From Planctobacterium sp965279005 (GTDB lineage Bacteria > Pseudomonadota > Gammaproteobacteria > Enterobacterales > Alteromonadaceae), in contig CBDIHK010000024.1 in the NCBI GenBank assembly GCA_965279005.1, positions 205,284 through 269,283 of the forward strand: 64,000 nt of DNA, in the 5' to 3' direction. Every line of letters begins with the position of its first letter. Within the stretch, counting starts at the first letter, position 1. The translations under genes and the position numbers were made by a program. Of this stretch, positions 37,301-45,646 are shown in pieces. The notes beneath the pieces are model-generated. The model saw only the letters and a program-made list of their open reading frames with translations. It had not been told where the DNA came from and did no database searches.

Positions 37301-39415
37301 GCCCCGTCTTATGAGCAAGCTATCCATATTGATTCAGAAGAAAGCGTATCGACTAGCCTGGCAATTAACGTCTTTGGCGACATTACCCAAATTACCCAGA
37401 CTGGCCCAGGAGCCGAGCAGGGTACAGAGGTTAGCCTAACCGAATACCGCGCATATGACGCGCTGCATTATCTGTGCAAAGTGTCGCGCCAGGATGTAGG
37501 CACTAAGGTATACCAGCATTCAAGCGTTGGCGAAACCACTAAAGTTGCCCGTGGGGTATCAGGCGGCAGCAATACCGATTGCCTTAGCACCGCTGATGCC
37601 AGCAAAGATATCAACATCAAATATGACAACCTAGGCGGAGCCTGGGAGCTAGATTACCAGGACGCCAATACGCCAGATATCAACTATGAACTAGATAATA
37701 TTGGCAACCTTAAAACCTTAACTGCCGGCACAGGCAGCAATGCGGTGGTGCAAAGCTATGCCTATAACAAGTTGTACCTGCCTACTAGTGAAACCCTCAC
37801 GGTTCAAGGCAAACGGATTGCCCCTGGCGCTTCACTCTCTTCACTGGTATATGGTTACAATACCTTGGGACAGGTGGATGCACTGACTTACCCGGATGGG
37901 GTTAAAGTTGCTTTTGCCCCCAACGCATTTGGCGAGCCAACCGAAGCGAAACGGGTAGCCAACAGCTATATTGATGCTTACACCTATGTCAGTGGTGCTG
38001 CATATTATGCTACGGGCGCACTGGATAGCTTTAACTACAGCAACGGTATAACACACAAAACTACGCTCAATAGCCGCAAGTTGCCTTACAAAATCCGCGA
38101 CGCCAGCGCTGGCGGCACCGAGGCTTTGGATTATACCTATAGTTATGATTATGCACTTAATGTCACCAGTATTGTTGATGGCAAAAACGCCAGCTTCAGC
38201 CTCACAGACTTAAGCTACGATAGGCTTAACCGCCTGACCTCAACCACTGGCGGTACCGGCATAGGCAGCAGTAGCGTCACTTATGACGGTTTGGGTAATA
38301 TCCTCACCTATAGCAGTAAAGACCGTAACTTTGAATATGACTATGCGCCTCCCGGCTCAGGTGACACCCGTAAAAACCTGCTGCGGGCAGTTGATTATGC
38401 GGGTACTACGCCGGTCAACTTTAAAGCCTTTGTTTATGATTCCCGGGGCAATGTTACCGGCAATGGCTTTAATAACTTCACCTACAATATGGCCAACCAG
38501 ATGGTGGCGGCAGATGGCTCCAGCTACGTTTATGATGGCCATAACCGCAGGGTAAGCAAAACCAATAGCGACGGCACTGAATATAGCCTGTACAACCTAA
38601 ATGGCACGTTACTGTACCGGGAAACCCCTCAAGGTGGTGTTAACTATATCTATCTAGGTAGCCGCCTAGTAGCAAAAGATGGGGTGATAGCAGAAACCAG
38701 CGGTAACCAGCACTATCGACCCTTTGGTGAAAGCATTGAAGGTGAAACCGACGATGTAGGCTATACCGGGCATAAGTTTGATAAGGAAATCGGCCTTAGC
38801 TATATGCAGGCCCGATATTATGATCCCACTATTGGGCGGTTTTATTCTAATGATCCGGTTGGTTTCCGCGATGTGCATAGTTTTAACCGCTATGCATATG
38901 CCAATAATAACCCTTACAAATATACCGATCCTGATGGTAAGAGACCCAAACCAAGGATTATACCCCTAAGGCCTACTTCCTCTCCTCCAGGAGGCATGCC
39001 GTCTGATATGGCTCAGGCCTATGGTCATTCGGGAAGTTCAGGCAGTTCCGGAGTGACATTTGATTTTAAGAGGACTTCTATTTATAAGGCTTTTGATGCT
39101 GTATTTAATGAATCTGCGGATCCAGTTGATGGTATATTAGAAGATGCCTCTGAAGGACGAAAAACTAAAGGACGAGCAAAGATTCATGATAAGACTGGAG
39201 GTATGGATCAAGCGAACGAAGATTTTGATAGTATAGTTGATCCAGATAGCATTGAATCAATAACGGATGGAAGTGGTGACGAAGGCCGAAGAGGTACTCT
39301 TAACGATGGAAGCGGACGCACCGCAATTGTGAGACCTAATAGTACAGATGGACGTCCTACGGTCGAAATACAACAAGGAAAAAATAGGATCAAGATAAGA
39401 TACGAAGAGGATTAA
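34358..39415 (+). CDS. Rhs/YD-repeat polymorphic toxin
   Basis: A 1685-residue exported protein with signal MKNGLIKTSIASLLVLAFSAVASA, an N-terminal SpvB-like region, many YD repeats (such as YDGLGNILTYSSKDRNFEYDYA) and an Rhs core. The core closes with YTGHKFDKEIGLSYMQARYYDP, GRFYSNDPVGFRD and NRYAYANNNPYKYTDPDG. The core ends near residue 1527. The 158-residue tail after PDG is unlike the rest: AT-richer and highly charged, with GRAKIHDKTGGMDQANEDFDSI and a final RPNSTDGRPTVEIQQGKNR-IKIRYEED. Such tails are toxin domains exchanged between strains. The tail resembles nuclease-type toxin endings I have seen, but I cannot name its class. A candidate immunity gene starts 12 bp later. Confidence 0.92.
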   Translation: MKNGLIKTSIASLLVLAFSAVASASDAATQVLNDSVLSFSNKENRTPKSAQGNYPGAPLQATSDKDGPAGIENLGYAISVLQQLQVDTEITPETTDLFGEQIDIGTGGLTFVQTDVSIPGNSSLPVAISRKLLDPKDRYNGTREFGLWSLDLPHISTSLIRALSAYNENPDYSGSWGQNIACSGRLKPGPYYGDHTNVTSYEYWNGDSIYIPGKGNSAINGFNGNFDRKAKENWKIDCFDTANGYEGFIVTTDNGTKYTFGQLRLIRGIEVTKPWPTLDFPPEFDRHGKCTLRCDHYYIYHAFMLVTKVEDRFGNWVEYDYTDHTTSSGSKKLLTSITANDGRSISLNYRANDIIIDNIVTNGRTWQYNYNEGYTDPEVDYLTSITLPDNRSWGFSGYSPMYVTEGVPSDFVESAIDPAAYCMPLPRATTLTITHPDGLSGTFETSNTVQGRTEVPKDPLGTVLPDGTINTYRVKRCYSALSISSKTLTHPSGETYTWNYDYSENPGSFEDQGDPDYVYDDKVPIANLDSLGLPAVTVAVNGYELADLKSTTITAPDNSKAVHYFVRRYDWLEGAEVFVDYYDTDGSTLLKRIQKDYQQGQSQGEYSLQSASSANQDVRLTRQLLTQQITFQNGNTYTTAYSDFNDYEVARKTSESNNLPDSRSKFTKQGFRHDTTNWVLNQPTTVSISDEDNETKYKVVSETTYHDASTSGGAYDGLNLPYETKRFGTWVSRNVSYHSNGLVKKTEFNQLLKKADGTDGSQYRYRDIVSYHRGQPTEIQYPARYSDTAVVKQKQMVDDNGWVERITDLNNVVFNYGYTDMGRLQYVESPVDTVAWLDTWFDWSYDQGGALVRTMTRCTLSDNKDSCTSPALSVTTTYDGLLRAVLTRTTDEATQTQRYLAQAYNPWNKLTYKSYPASTEAATATAGYYYSYDGLQRLKTTSQTGGGTQTTEYLAGNKIKVSEPVTASLFNETTTTFLAYGAPSYEQAIHIDSEESVSTSLAINVFGDITQITQTGPGAEQGTEVSLTEYRAYDALHYLCKVSRQDVGTKVYQHSSVGETTKVARGVSGGSNTDCLSTADASKDINIKYDNLGGAWELDYQDANTPDINYELDNIGNLKTLTAGTGSNAVVQSYAYNKLYLPTSETLTVQGKRIAPGASLSSLVYGYNTLGQVDALTYPDGVKVAFAPNAFGEPTEAKRVANSYIDAYTYVSGAAYYATGALDSFNYSNGITHKTTLNSRKLPYKIRDASAGGTEALDYTYSYDYALNVTSIVDGKNASFSLTDLSYDRLNRLTSTTGGTGIGSSSVTYDGLGNILTYSSKDRNFEYDYAPPGSGDTRKNLLRAVDYAGTTPVNFKAFVYDSRGNVTGNGFNNFTYNMANQMVAADGSSYVYDGHNRRVSKTNSDGTEYSLYNLNGTLLYRETPQGGVNYIYLGSRLVAKDGVIAETSGNQHYRPFGESIEGETDDVGYTGHKFDKEIGLSYMQARYYDPTIGRFYSNDPVGFRDVHSFNRYAYANNNPYKYTDPDGKRPKPRIIPLRPTSSPPGGMPSDMAQAYGHSGSSGSSGVTFDFKRTSIYKAFDAVFNESADPVDGILEDASEGRKTKGRAKIHDKTGGMDQANEDFDSIVDPDSIESITDGSGDEGRRGTLNDGSGRTAIVRPNSTDGRPTVEIQQGKNRIKIRYEED

Positions 39416-39426
39416 AATCATAGTTT

Positions 39427-39834
39427 ATGAAGGCAAATACATACTCAAATTGGCAACCTATTTCAGACATTGATTGTTGGGTAATTATTGACAAAATAGA
39501 AGACTCTGATGAAGGGCTAGCTATTTTCATCAATGTAAATAAGTCGGGTAAAAAATTTAAGATCGTTTTTGATCCTTATGTGGCTTACAGAAACATGGAT
39601 GAAAGCTATCGAACTAGAACATTTTCTCAACATGGTGCCTTTGAAAGTAGCTTTCACCAAGTAGCGAATTCTACGTGGTTAAAGTGGCTGCATGAAGAAA
39701 GTCAAGGCTACTACAAAGGCAATAGTATCAACCATTACGCAATAATCACTGAAGCTGATTGCATCGATATATTATCTGAATTTGAGCCATATATAGTGCC
39801 CATAGACCACGGCAAGATCGCGAACATTATTTAA
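39427..39834 (+). CDS. Candidate immunity protein for the Rhs toxin
   Basis: A 135-residue acidic cytoplasmic protein with no signal peptide (MKANTYSNWQPISDIDCWVIIDK; FKIVFDPYVAYRNMDESYRTRTF). It is not a family I recognise. It starts 12 bp after the toxin stop, shares its low GC content and ends just before a transposase. This is the usual position and profile of an immunity gene that protects the producer and its kin. The assignment is by context only. Confidence 0.65.
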   Translation: MKANTYSNWQPISDIDCWVIIDKIEDSDEGLAIFINVNKSGKKFKIVFDPYVAYRNMDESYRTRTFSQHGAFESSFHQVANSTWLKWLHEESQGYYKGNSINHYAIITEADCIDILSEFEPYIVPIDHGKIANII

Positions 39835-39915
39835 CCAGTTGAACTGATTTACCTTCTCGTTCCTGGATCTACACAGCCCATTGTGATCTTATACTCCCTT
39901 TTGGGAGCCAGTTTA

Positions 39916-41032
39916 ATGAGTATTGATGTTTTCGCTGAACACTTTTCCGATGTCACCGATCCCCGCCAGTCAGCTAAAGTCACTTATCCTTTGTACGATG
40001 TATTGTTCTTATCTGTTTGCGGTGTTATCACCGGGTGCGAAGGCTGGGAAGACATAGAGGACTTTGGCCATGCCAGACTTAACTGGTTGCAGGGATTAGG
40101 TTTATTCCAAGATGGGTTGCCCGTCCATGACACTATTGCACGTATCATTTCCAGTATCGAACCGGAACAGTTACAAAGCAGTTTTATCAGTTGGATGCAG
40201 AAGGTTCATTCCCTGACCGGTGGTGAAGTGGTTGCCATAGACGGTAAAAACACTGCGTAGCTCTTACAACCGGGAAGACCGTCAGTCAGCCATTCATATG
40301 GTCAGTGCGTTTGCTACAGCCAATGGTGTTGTTATGGGGCAAATAAAGACGGACAGTAAATCCAATGAAATTACCGCCATCCCTGAATTACTGAATTTAC
40401 TGGATATTAAGGGCTGCCTTATCACGATTGATGCCATGGGCTGTCAAAAAGCGATAGCGAATACCATTGTGAACAAAGGCGCTGATTATCTTTTGGCAGT
40501 CAAAGGCAACCAAAAGAAACTCTATGATGCAATAAAGCTGGCTTTTAGCGGTATCGATACTGAATCATTCAACATAGAAAAGGGACATGGCCGTATTGAG
40601 GCCAGGGAATATCATGTTCTGGACGCTTCTGAATTAGCGGAGACTTTTCCTCAATGGACAGGGTTAAAGAGCATAGGTATGGCTGTCAGGTATCAGCACG
40701 ATGATGAGAAACCTTCACTGGAATATCGTTACTACATCAGCTCCGCGACACTGAGCACAGACCAGTTTGCCAAAGCAGTAAGGAGCCACTGGGGTATAGA
40801 GGCAAGCCTGCACTGGGTTTTAGACACTGCCATGAAAGAAGATAATTGCCAGATATTCAGAGGTAATGGTGCTGAAAACCTGGCTCGTCTTAGACACATT
40901 GCAAAAAACATGATTAAGGCAGATAAAAGCAAAAAGGCCAGTGTTCGCAGAAAACAGCGCATGGCATTGATGGAAGAAAGTTACCTGGAAACGGTGTTTT
41001 TAGCGGGCTGCAATACTCTGGTTAAAAACTAA
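39916..41032 (+). pseudogene. ISAs1-family transposase, broken by a 1-nt insertion
   Basis: The reading frame begins MSIDVFAEHFSDVTDPRQSAK and carries the first catalytic aspartate in VVAIDGK. An A5 run at about 40245-40249 then shifts the frame and gives IDGKNTA-stop. With one A fewer the text reads IDGKTLRSSYNREDRQSAIHM and continues in the next frame to the second aspartate (LITIDAMGCQ) and the glutamate region (HWGIEASLHWVLDTAMKEDN), ending at 41032. All catalytic residues survive, so the damage is recent or a sequencing error. I could not define the terminal inverted repeats; the right end must lie before about 41072. Confidence 0.88.
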
Positions 41033-41071
41033 GCATTCATGCTCTCGCCGTGGGGTGGTTGGTTGATATAA

Positions 41072-41278
41072 ACCAGCAAAAGCGAAGATGTAAACCCATC
41101 AAACTGCACTAAAACTGCGATACACTTTCCAAGTAACATGGAGCAATCAGATCAGATTTTTAGTTTGCTCCTGGCAGCCTATGCATCTGGCCACCCCGTC
41201 AACATTGCTATAAACGGCTGCGACGGCAATGGCTACAAAAAGTTTGTGTTTGTATATACGTCTTGGAATGCCAATTAG
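41072..41278 (+). pseudogene. C-terminal remnant of a small secreted protein, 5' part lost at the ISAs1 end
   Basis: An open frame without a good start reads TSKSEDVNPSNCTKTAIHFP, then MEQSDQIFSLLLAAYASGHP, then VNIAINGCDGNGYKKFVFVY before stopping. The pattern SLLLAAYASGxPVNIxIxGC matches the ends of small disulphide-bearing secreted proteins common in marine gammaproteobacteria. The frame is cut by a stop at 41069, next to the ISAs1 right side, so the 5' half was probably removed by the insertion. A 47-codon ATG frame (41138) remains within it. Confidence 0.5.
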
Positions 41279-41372
41279 GACAAAATAGAGCAGGGTAAAA
41301 GTTCAGCTTGATTGAAGCGGTTTCATTTCGTTTAAAAACACTACTAGCAAAAATTTTCCACCCCTCTTGCCA

Positions 41373-41763
41373 TCACTCACCCTTAGCATTCACCGCAAAC
41401 AGGATTTTGCGAAATTCTGATGGCTGCTTATCGTTAAGTAGCTTCCTACCACCTGCAGCATCAATCAAAGGACGGAAATTCTGTTCCCTCTGGTCATAGG
41501 ATGCCTGGTTTGGATAGGTGGTGATCAGCATGAAGTGGAAAGGTGCCTGCTCGCTAGGCTCTGTTTCCAGCAGCATATAGGATTCAATATAGCCCTTGCT
41601 TTGCGCCTTCTGGCGATGCTGTTCCCAGTTGTTCTTGTAATAAAATTTAGTTTCGGCGTGGTTTTTCATTGAGCACTTGCACAAAATCGACAGAAGTAAT
41701 TTTTACCTCCGCTGCAAGACCCACCGAACAGCAGCATAGCCAAAGCAATAGCAGTTTTTTCAT
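41373..41763 (-). pseudogene. Frameshifted copy of the small exported protein gene (duplication copy A)
   Basis: This matches the intact gene at 44938-45369 almost throughout but has one extra T at about 41662-41667 (five instead of four before CATTG on the plus strand). The signal-peptide part is therefore out of frame with the body. The body encodes ETKFYYKNNWEQHRQKAQSK and onward, and keeps what looks like the original C-terminus, FAVNAKGE. The start codon would be the ATG at 41763. Confidence 0.85.
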
Positions 41764-42012
41764 CGCGTAATTCTCAAATTGTGATTTTATTTATTGAGCA
41801 TGGTCAATCACGGCTGCAATGCCAAGTGGGTAATGTAAGCAGTGGTTTCAATAGGATTTAACCGCGTAAGCTGCAATCCAAAAAACCTAGAACAGCTATG
41901 CCCCTGTTGTGTGTTTTGATGGTCTTAAAAGGCCAATTCATCTAATCCTAAAAATGTCTACCTTATTTAATCTGAAACAAGTAACTACCTGTATAATAAT
42001 AACTATATTATA

Positions 42013-42027
42013 GTAGACAGTGTCTAC
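42013..42027. promoter_or_regulatory. TetR operator, copy A
   Basis: A perfect 15-bp palindrome, GTAGACAGTGTCTAC, lies about 22 bp before the TetR start. The identical site precedes the second TetR copy. A related half-site, TGTCTACC, lies about 60 bp upstream in both copies. Confidence 0.75.
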
Positions 42028-42049
42028 TTAAAAGCTGCTGAAATCTGTT

Positions 42050-42637
42050 TTGCCGAAACTAACACTACGCGAAAAATGTATCAATGAAGCCTGTATAATG
42101 CTGGTGGAGCTGGGTATGGACAAGCTCAGCATCCGGTTGTTGAGCAAGCGGTTGGGGGTGTCACACCAAGCGCCTTACAAGCACTTTGCCAACAAGCAGG
42201 AGTTGGTGGCCGTGGTCATGCAAACTGGGCTGGATGGTTATTGCGCCCAGTTACAGCAATCGGTGCAGAACGATTCTGCCAAGTCGGATCTTTATGCCAT
42301 GTGCCGCGCCCATTTGGATTTTGCTATAGCACAGCCCCATTTTTACCAATTGTTGTTCCTCGGCGATCAGCCCAATTTGGATATCGGCAAGCAAGCACAA
42401 TTGCGCAATGTGCCTTGGTTCAACATCTACCGCCGGGTGGTGATGCGCATGGTGATCCGGAAAGGTTCGCCCTATTCAGAAGAAAGGGTAGATTTGGCTA
42501 CCTTAATACTGGTTTCAGCGATGCAAGGCTTGGGGAATTTATTGTTACAAGGAAAACAGCAGACAAACTTCTTACAACAGCACAGCTTTGATCTATATTT
42601 AGACGAGTTCATAGCAAACACAGTCGATGCAATTTAA
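42050..42637 (+). CDS. TetR-family regulator, copy A
   Basis: A 195-residue regulator with an N-terminal helix-turn-helix (MDKLSIRLLSKRLGVSHQAPYKHFANKQELV) and an all-helical ligand domain. It differs from copy B by only a few residues (for example D versus A in FLGDQPN). The start is TTG at 42050; the frame has no ATG nearby. Its downstream iorA is truncated, so this copy no longer has a local enzyme target, although the protein could still act on copy B. Confidence 0.88.
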   Translation: MPKLTLREKCINEACIMLVELGMDKLSIRLLSKRLGVSHQAPYKHFANKQELVAVVMQTGLDGYCAQLQQSVQNDSAKSDLYAMCRAHLDFAIAQPHFYQLLFLGDQPNLDIGKQAQLRNVPWFNIYRRVVMRMVIRKGSPYSEERVDLATLILVSAMQGLGNLLLQGKQQTNFLQQHSFDLYLDEFIANTVDAI

Positions 42638-42710
42638 CGGAACGTTTCTACACACCGGACGTCTGATTTAAGGCAGCACTGGTTCCATTGGCCAAAAACT
42701 TGGAATAATT

Positions 42711-42850
42711 ATGATCAAATTTACCCTCAACGGCGAAGAGGTCAGCTTTTCTGGCGACCCACAAATGCCCCTGCTTTGGTATGTCAGGGATGTCCTCAAC
42801 CTCACCGGCAGTAAATTCGGCTGTGGTGTCGGCATGTGCGGTGCCTGCAC
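42711..42850 (+). pseudogene. iorA: 5' fragment of iorA (copy A)
   Basis: The first 46 codons match the intact iorA at 46346 (MIKFTLNGEEVSFSGDPQMP onward to GCGVGMCGAC) and then break at 42850, inside the first [2Fe-2S] motif. Sequence beyond is foreign (DLLGHPSKLS), ending at a stop at 42921. It is non-functional. Confidence 0.92.
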
Positions 42851-42871
42851 AGACTTACTAGGACATCCATC

Positions 42872-42895
42872 AAAACTGTCCCAAAGTACAGTTTT
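42872..42895. repeat. REP-like hairpin next to the RAYT gene
   Basis: AAAACTGT (42872-42879) pairs with ACAGTTTT (42888-42895) across an 8-nt loop. It lies between the duplication breakpoint and the transposase start, where the DNA substrate hairpin of a REP-associated transposase is expected. Confidence 0.5.
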
Positions 42896-42955
42896 CTTCT
42901 GCTTATTTTTCCGGCAAAATTGAGTAAAGTTTTATGGGATTCAGGAAGAATCGTT

Positions 42956-43939
42956 ATGCCAAAGGCCAGGAAGGAACAGGTCAGCCTAGAAGACACACCT
43001 TATTACCACTGTGTTTCCCGTTGCGTTAGGCGGGCGTTTTTATGTGGTGAGGACAAGCTAACTGGTAACAGTTACGAACACCGCCGTCAGTGGGTTGAAG
43101 ATCGCATCCATTTCCTTGCTGATGTCTTTGCTATTGAGGTTTGTGCTTACGCGGTTATGAGCAACCATTCCCATCTTGTGCTACATATTAGCCAAGGACA
43201 TGCTGAAAAATGGACAATAGCTGAAGTAATAAGGCGCTGGCATATGCTCCACAAAGGCACCCTTCTATCGCGGCAATACCTGTGCCCAGGACAACGTGCC
43301 GCAATGGAACCACACCTCATTGATGCCGTTGTGGAAACGGCGAACATTTGGCGGCAAAGGCTGATGGATATCAGCTGGTTTATGCGCAGTCTCAATGAAT
43401 ACATCGCCAGGCAAGCCAATAAAGAAGACCAATGCACCGGTAGATTCTGGGAAGGCCGGTTCAAATCACAGGCTTTGCTTGACGAAGCGGCACTGGCCGC
43501 CTGCATGGCCTATGTTGACCTCAACCCGGTCAGGGCAAACATGGCGCCTACGCCGGAAGAATCAGACCATACCAGCATCCAATACCGTATCAATGCTGCC
43601 AAAGTGGGTAAGGTTCCAAAACGCTTAATGCCCTTCGCTGGCAACCCCAGGCAGGGCATGCCACACGGGCTGCCATTTAGGTTGGCCGATTACATACAGC
43701 TTGTGGATATTACCGGCAGGCACATTGCCCATAATAAAAAAGGAAAAATTGACGCTGCACTCCCCGGTATCCTCACCCGGCTCAACCTAAAACCATCACA
43801 ATGGATTGAACTGACCAGCACATTTGAGCAGGCATTCCACCATGCTGCAGGTAATACCATTTACCTGGAGAAATACAAACAAAGGCACCAGCTACAGAGG
43901 CTAAGGGATAAGTCCAACGCACAGCGGTTGTTTGGATAG
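42956..43939 (+). CDS. REP-associated tyrosine transposase (RAYT, TnpA_REP/Y1-Tnp family)
   Basis: A 327-residue protein with the HUH signature as MSNHSHLVLHI (residues ~65-75), an N-terminal YYHCVSRCVRRAFLCG and the RAYT-typical GRFWEGRFKSQALLDEAALAACMAYVDLNPVRA near 160-195. The ATG at 42956 (MPKARKEQ) begins the conserved part; the frame extends upstream into duplicated iorA sequence but that is not part of the gene. It appears intact. The element interrupts iorA copy A. Confidence 0.9.
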   Translation: MPKARKEQVSLEDTPYYHCVSRCVRRAFLCGEDKLTGNSYEHRRQWVEDRIHFLADVFAIEVCAYAVMSNHSHLVLHISQGHAEKWTIAEVIRRWHMLHKGTLLSRQYLCPGQRAAMEPHLIDAVVETANIWRQRLMDISWFMRSLNEYIARQANKEDQCTGRFWEGRFKSQALLDEAALAACMAYVDLNPVRANMAPTPEESDHTSIQYRINAAKVGKVPKRLMPFAGNPRQGMPHGLPFRLADYIQLVDITGRHIAHNKKGKIDAALPGILTRLNLKPSQWIELTSTFEQAFHHAAGNTIYLEKYKQRHQLQRLRDKSNAQRLFG

Positions 43940-44149
43940 GCCAACTTAGCACCAACATAGAATAAGAAGTATTCCGATACGATGCGGCGGTTTGTTATCG
44001 CTTGATTTTCGCGATTTGAAGTGATGATCGGGGTTTAGCTGTTTCAATCCAAAGTCGGTGATGCCGTTTTTCTGCCTTGCAACGCCTGTTTTCCAAATTT
44101 TGCCAGTGACACTAACGCGCTTGTGCGTGAAATTAGAATGGATGTCTAT

Positions 44150-44815
44150 TTAGTTCGTGATAGCGCATTTAGGGTTATCAATGATGACCCGTTTGGGCAC
44201 ACCATTAAACCACTCAAAGGCCCGACGATGGCAGGCCAGCCAGGTCGCCGTGCTCTGGTCCCATATGATCTCAGCATACATATGACGGCTCCATGCCAGC
44301 GTCATAACAAAGATCCAGGTTTTGCGTAATTCTCCGGTGTGGGTATCTACGATCTGTGGACCTGCACCGAAGTCCACCTGAGCGGCATCAGCGGGTTCAA
44401 ACTCCATGACGGTAGTGATCTGCGGTGATTGTTTTGACAGGGCTTTCAGATAGCGGCTCACCGACCAGTAGCTGCCTGTAAAACCATGTTTATTTACCAG
44501 AGCCTGATGAATGGTGGTGCCCTGAATGCCCTGTTCGTGCCACCGGGCCACAATGTCAGCGAACGGCGCAACAGAGGAACCTTTGACGGCGGGAGTCACC
44601 TGTTGACTTCCATGGATAACACGGGCCAGTTCTTCGTTTTCGGGTAGCTTGCTTTCAGGCGTCAGCCAGCCCTGTTGCAGAGCCGTTTCTCTGAGTTGCT
44701 GAGCCTTTTTACGTCCCATGAGACCACTTTGAGCGATAGCACGATTTGATTCTCCCATCCGCATTCGAACAAGGATCTGTCGATATTGATACATTTCAAA
44801 CCTCCGGTTTGCCAT
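44150..44815 (-). pseudogene. IS21-family transposase IstA, C-terminal half missing
   Basis: 221 residues of an IstA protein: an N-terminal helix-turn-helix region (YQYRQILVRMRMGESNRAIA) and the first catalytic aspartate in EFEPADAAQVDFG-AGP. The frame reaches the second conserved segment (RRVIIDNPKCAIT-like: RVIIDNPKCAIT) and breaks at about 44157. Full IstA proteins are roughly twice as long, and the IstB helper ATPase is absent. This is the left remnant of an IS21-type element. Confidence 0.9.
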
Positions 44816-44992
44816 GCGTATTCTCCTGGCGAAAAAAAAAGAGCCAACGATACGCGAATTAAACAGAAGTTTGAGGGGAAAATGAGGCTTAAAGTGGCTC
44901 CATTAGGTGCCAATGTGGTGGTGCCATTAAGTGCAAATCAGGTGGTGCCATTAGCTGCAAACGAATTGGCTCTATAGTGGTGCCAATCGACA
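44157..44992 (-). mobile_element. IS21-like element fragment with one intact end
   Basis: The intact end is at 44992; read inward on the minus strand it begins TGTCGATTGGCACCACTATA, starting with the TGT usual for IS21. Nearby are repeated GGTGGTGCCATTA-type sequences (about 44897-44951), the multiple transposase-binding sites of IS21 ends. The other end and istB are gone. The intact end lies inside the 3' end of the small exported-protein gene. The 217 bp between the RAYT gene and this fragment hold nothing I recognise. Confidence 0.85.
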
Positions 44993-45369
44993 CCATTCAC
45001 CGCAAACAGGATTTTGCGAAATTCCGATGGCTGCTTATCGTTAAGTAGCTTCCTACCACCTGCAGCATCAATCAAAGGCCGGAAATTCTGTTCCCTCTGG
45101 TCATAGGATGCCTGGTTTGGATAGGTGGTGATCAGCATGAAGTGGAAAGGTGCCTGCTCGCTAGGCTCTGTTTCCAGTAGCATATAGGATTCGATATAGC
45201 CCTTGCTTTGCGCCTTCTGGCGATGCTGTTCCCAGTTGTTCTCATAATAAAACTTAGTTTCGGCGTGGTTTTCATTGAGCACTTGTACAAAATCAACAGA
45301 GGTAATTTTTACCTCCGCTGCAAGACCCGCCGAAAAACAGCATAGCCAAAGCAATATCAGTTTTTTCAT
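44938..45369 (-). CDS. Small exported protein with IS21-derived C-terminus (copy B)
   Basis: A 143-residue protein with signal peptide MKKLILLWLCCFSAGLAA and a body (ETKFYYENNWEQHRQKAQSK; FHFMLITTYPNQASYDQREQ; LNDKQPSEFRKILFAVN) resembling a ferredoxin-like NIPSNAP/ABM-type domain, though I do not recognise the exact family. After FAVN the frame enters the IS21 end, replacing the AKGE seen in copy A with about 18 foreign residues (GVDWHHYRANSFAANGTT). It may still fold. It is divergent from TetR copy B and is probably part of the same regulatory unit. Confidence 0.7.
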   Translation of the reverse strand: MKKLILLWLCCFSAGLAAEVKITSVDFVQVLNENHAETKFYYENNWEQHRQKAQSKGYIESYMLLETEPSEQAPFHFMLITTYPNQASYDQREQNFRPLIDAAGGRKLLNDKQPSEFRKILFAVNGVDWHHYRANSFAANGTT

Positions 45370-45466
45370 CGCGTAATTCTCAAATAATGGTTTTATTTAT
45401 TGAGCATGGTCAATCACGGCTGCAATGCCAAGTGGGTAATGTAAGCAGTGGTTTCAATAGGATCTA

Positions 45467-45485
45467 ATATTTAATGAATCGGTAT
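45467..45485. repeat. Possible solo end of the dispersed element in copy B
   Basis: The stretch reading AATATTTAATGAATCGGTAT resembles the element right end (AATACTTAATGGAATCGGTAT) with one substitution and one deletion. Copy A lacks these bases at the matching place, so they arrived after the duplication or were lost from copy A. Confidence 0.45.
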
Positions 45486-45646
45486 AGTCACCCAAGCAGC
45501 AATCCGCAAAACCTAGAACAAGAACAGATATTGTCCCCTGTTGCGGGTTTTGATGGCGTTAAAAGGCTACTTCAACCCCTCCTTTAACTGTCTACCTATT
45601 TTATTATTTAATATATAACTATATATAAAATAACAATTATATTATG

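Larger units (their letters stand above)
41387..42850. repeat. Direct duplication, copy A (about 1.46 kb)
   Basis: This segment is a near-identical direct repeat of 44994-46485. It holds the small exported-protein pseudogene, the TetR gene with its operator and the first 140 bp of iorA. Identity stops abruptly at 42850 (GTGCCTGCAC), where the RAYT-bearing element begins. Confidence 0.92.

Noticed and set aside
42836..42955. Upstream extension of the RAYT frame by 40 codons
   Set aside because: The extension covers duplicated iorA sequence and the REP-like hairpin; conserved RAYT sequence begins at the ATG at 42956.
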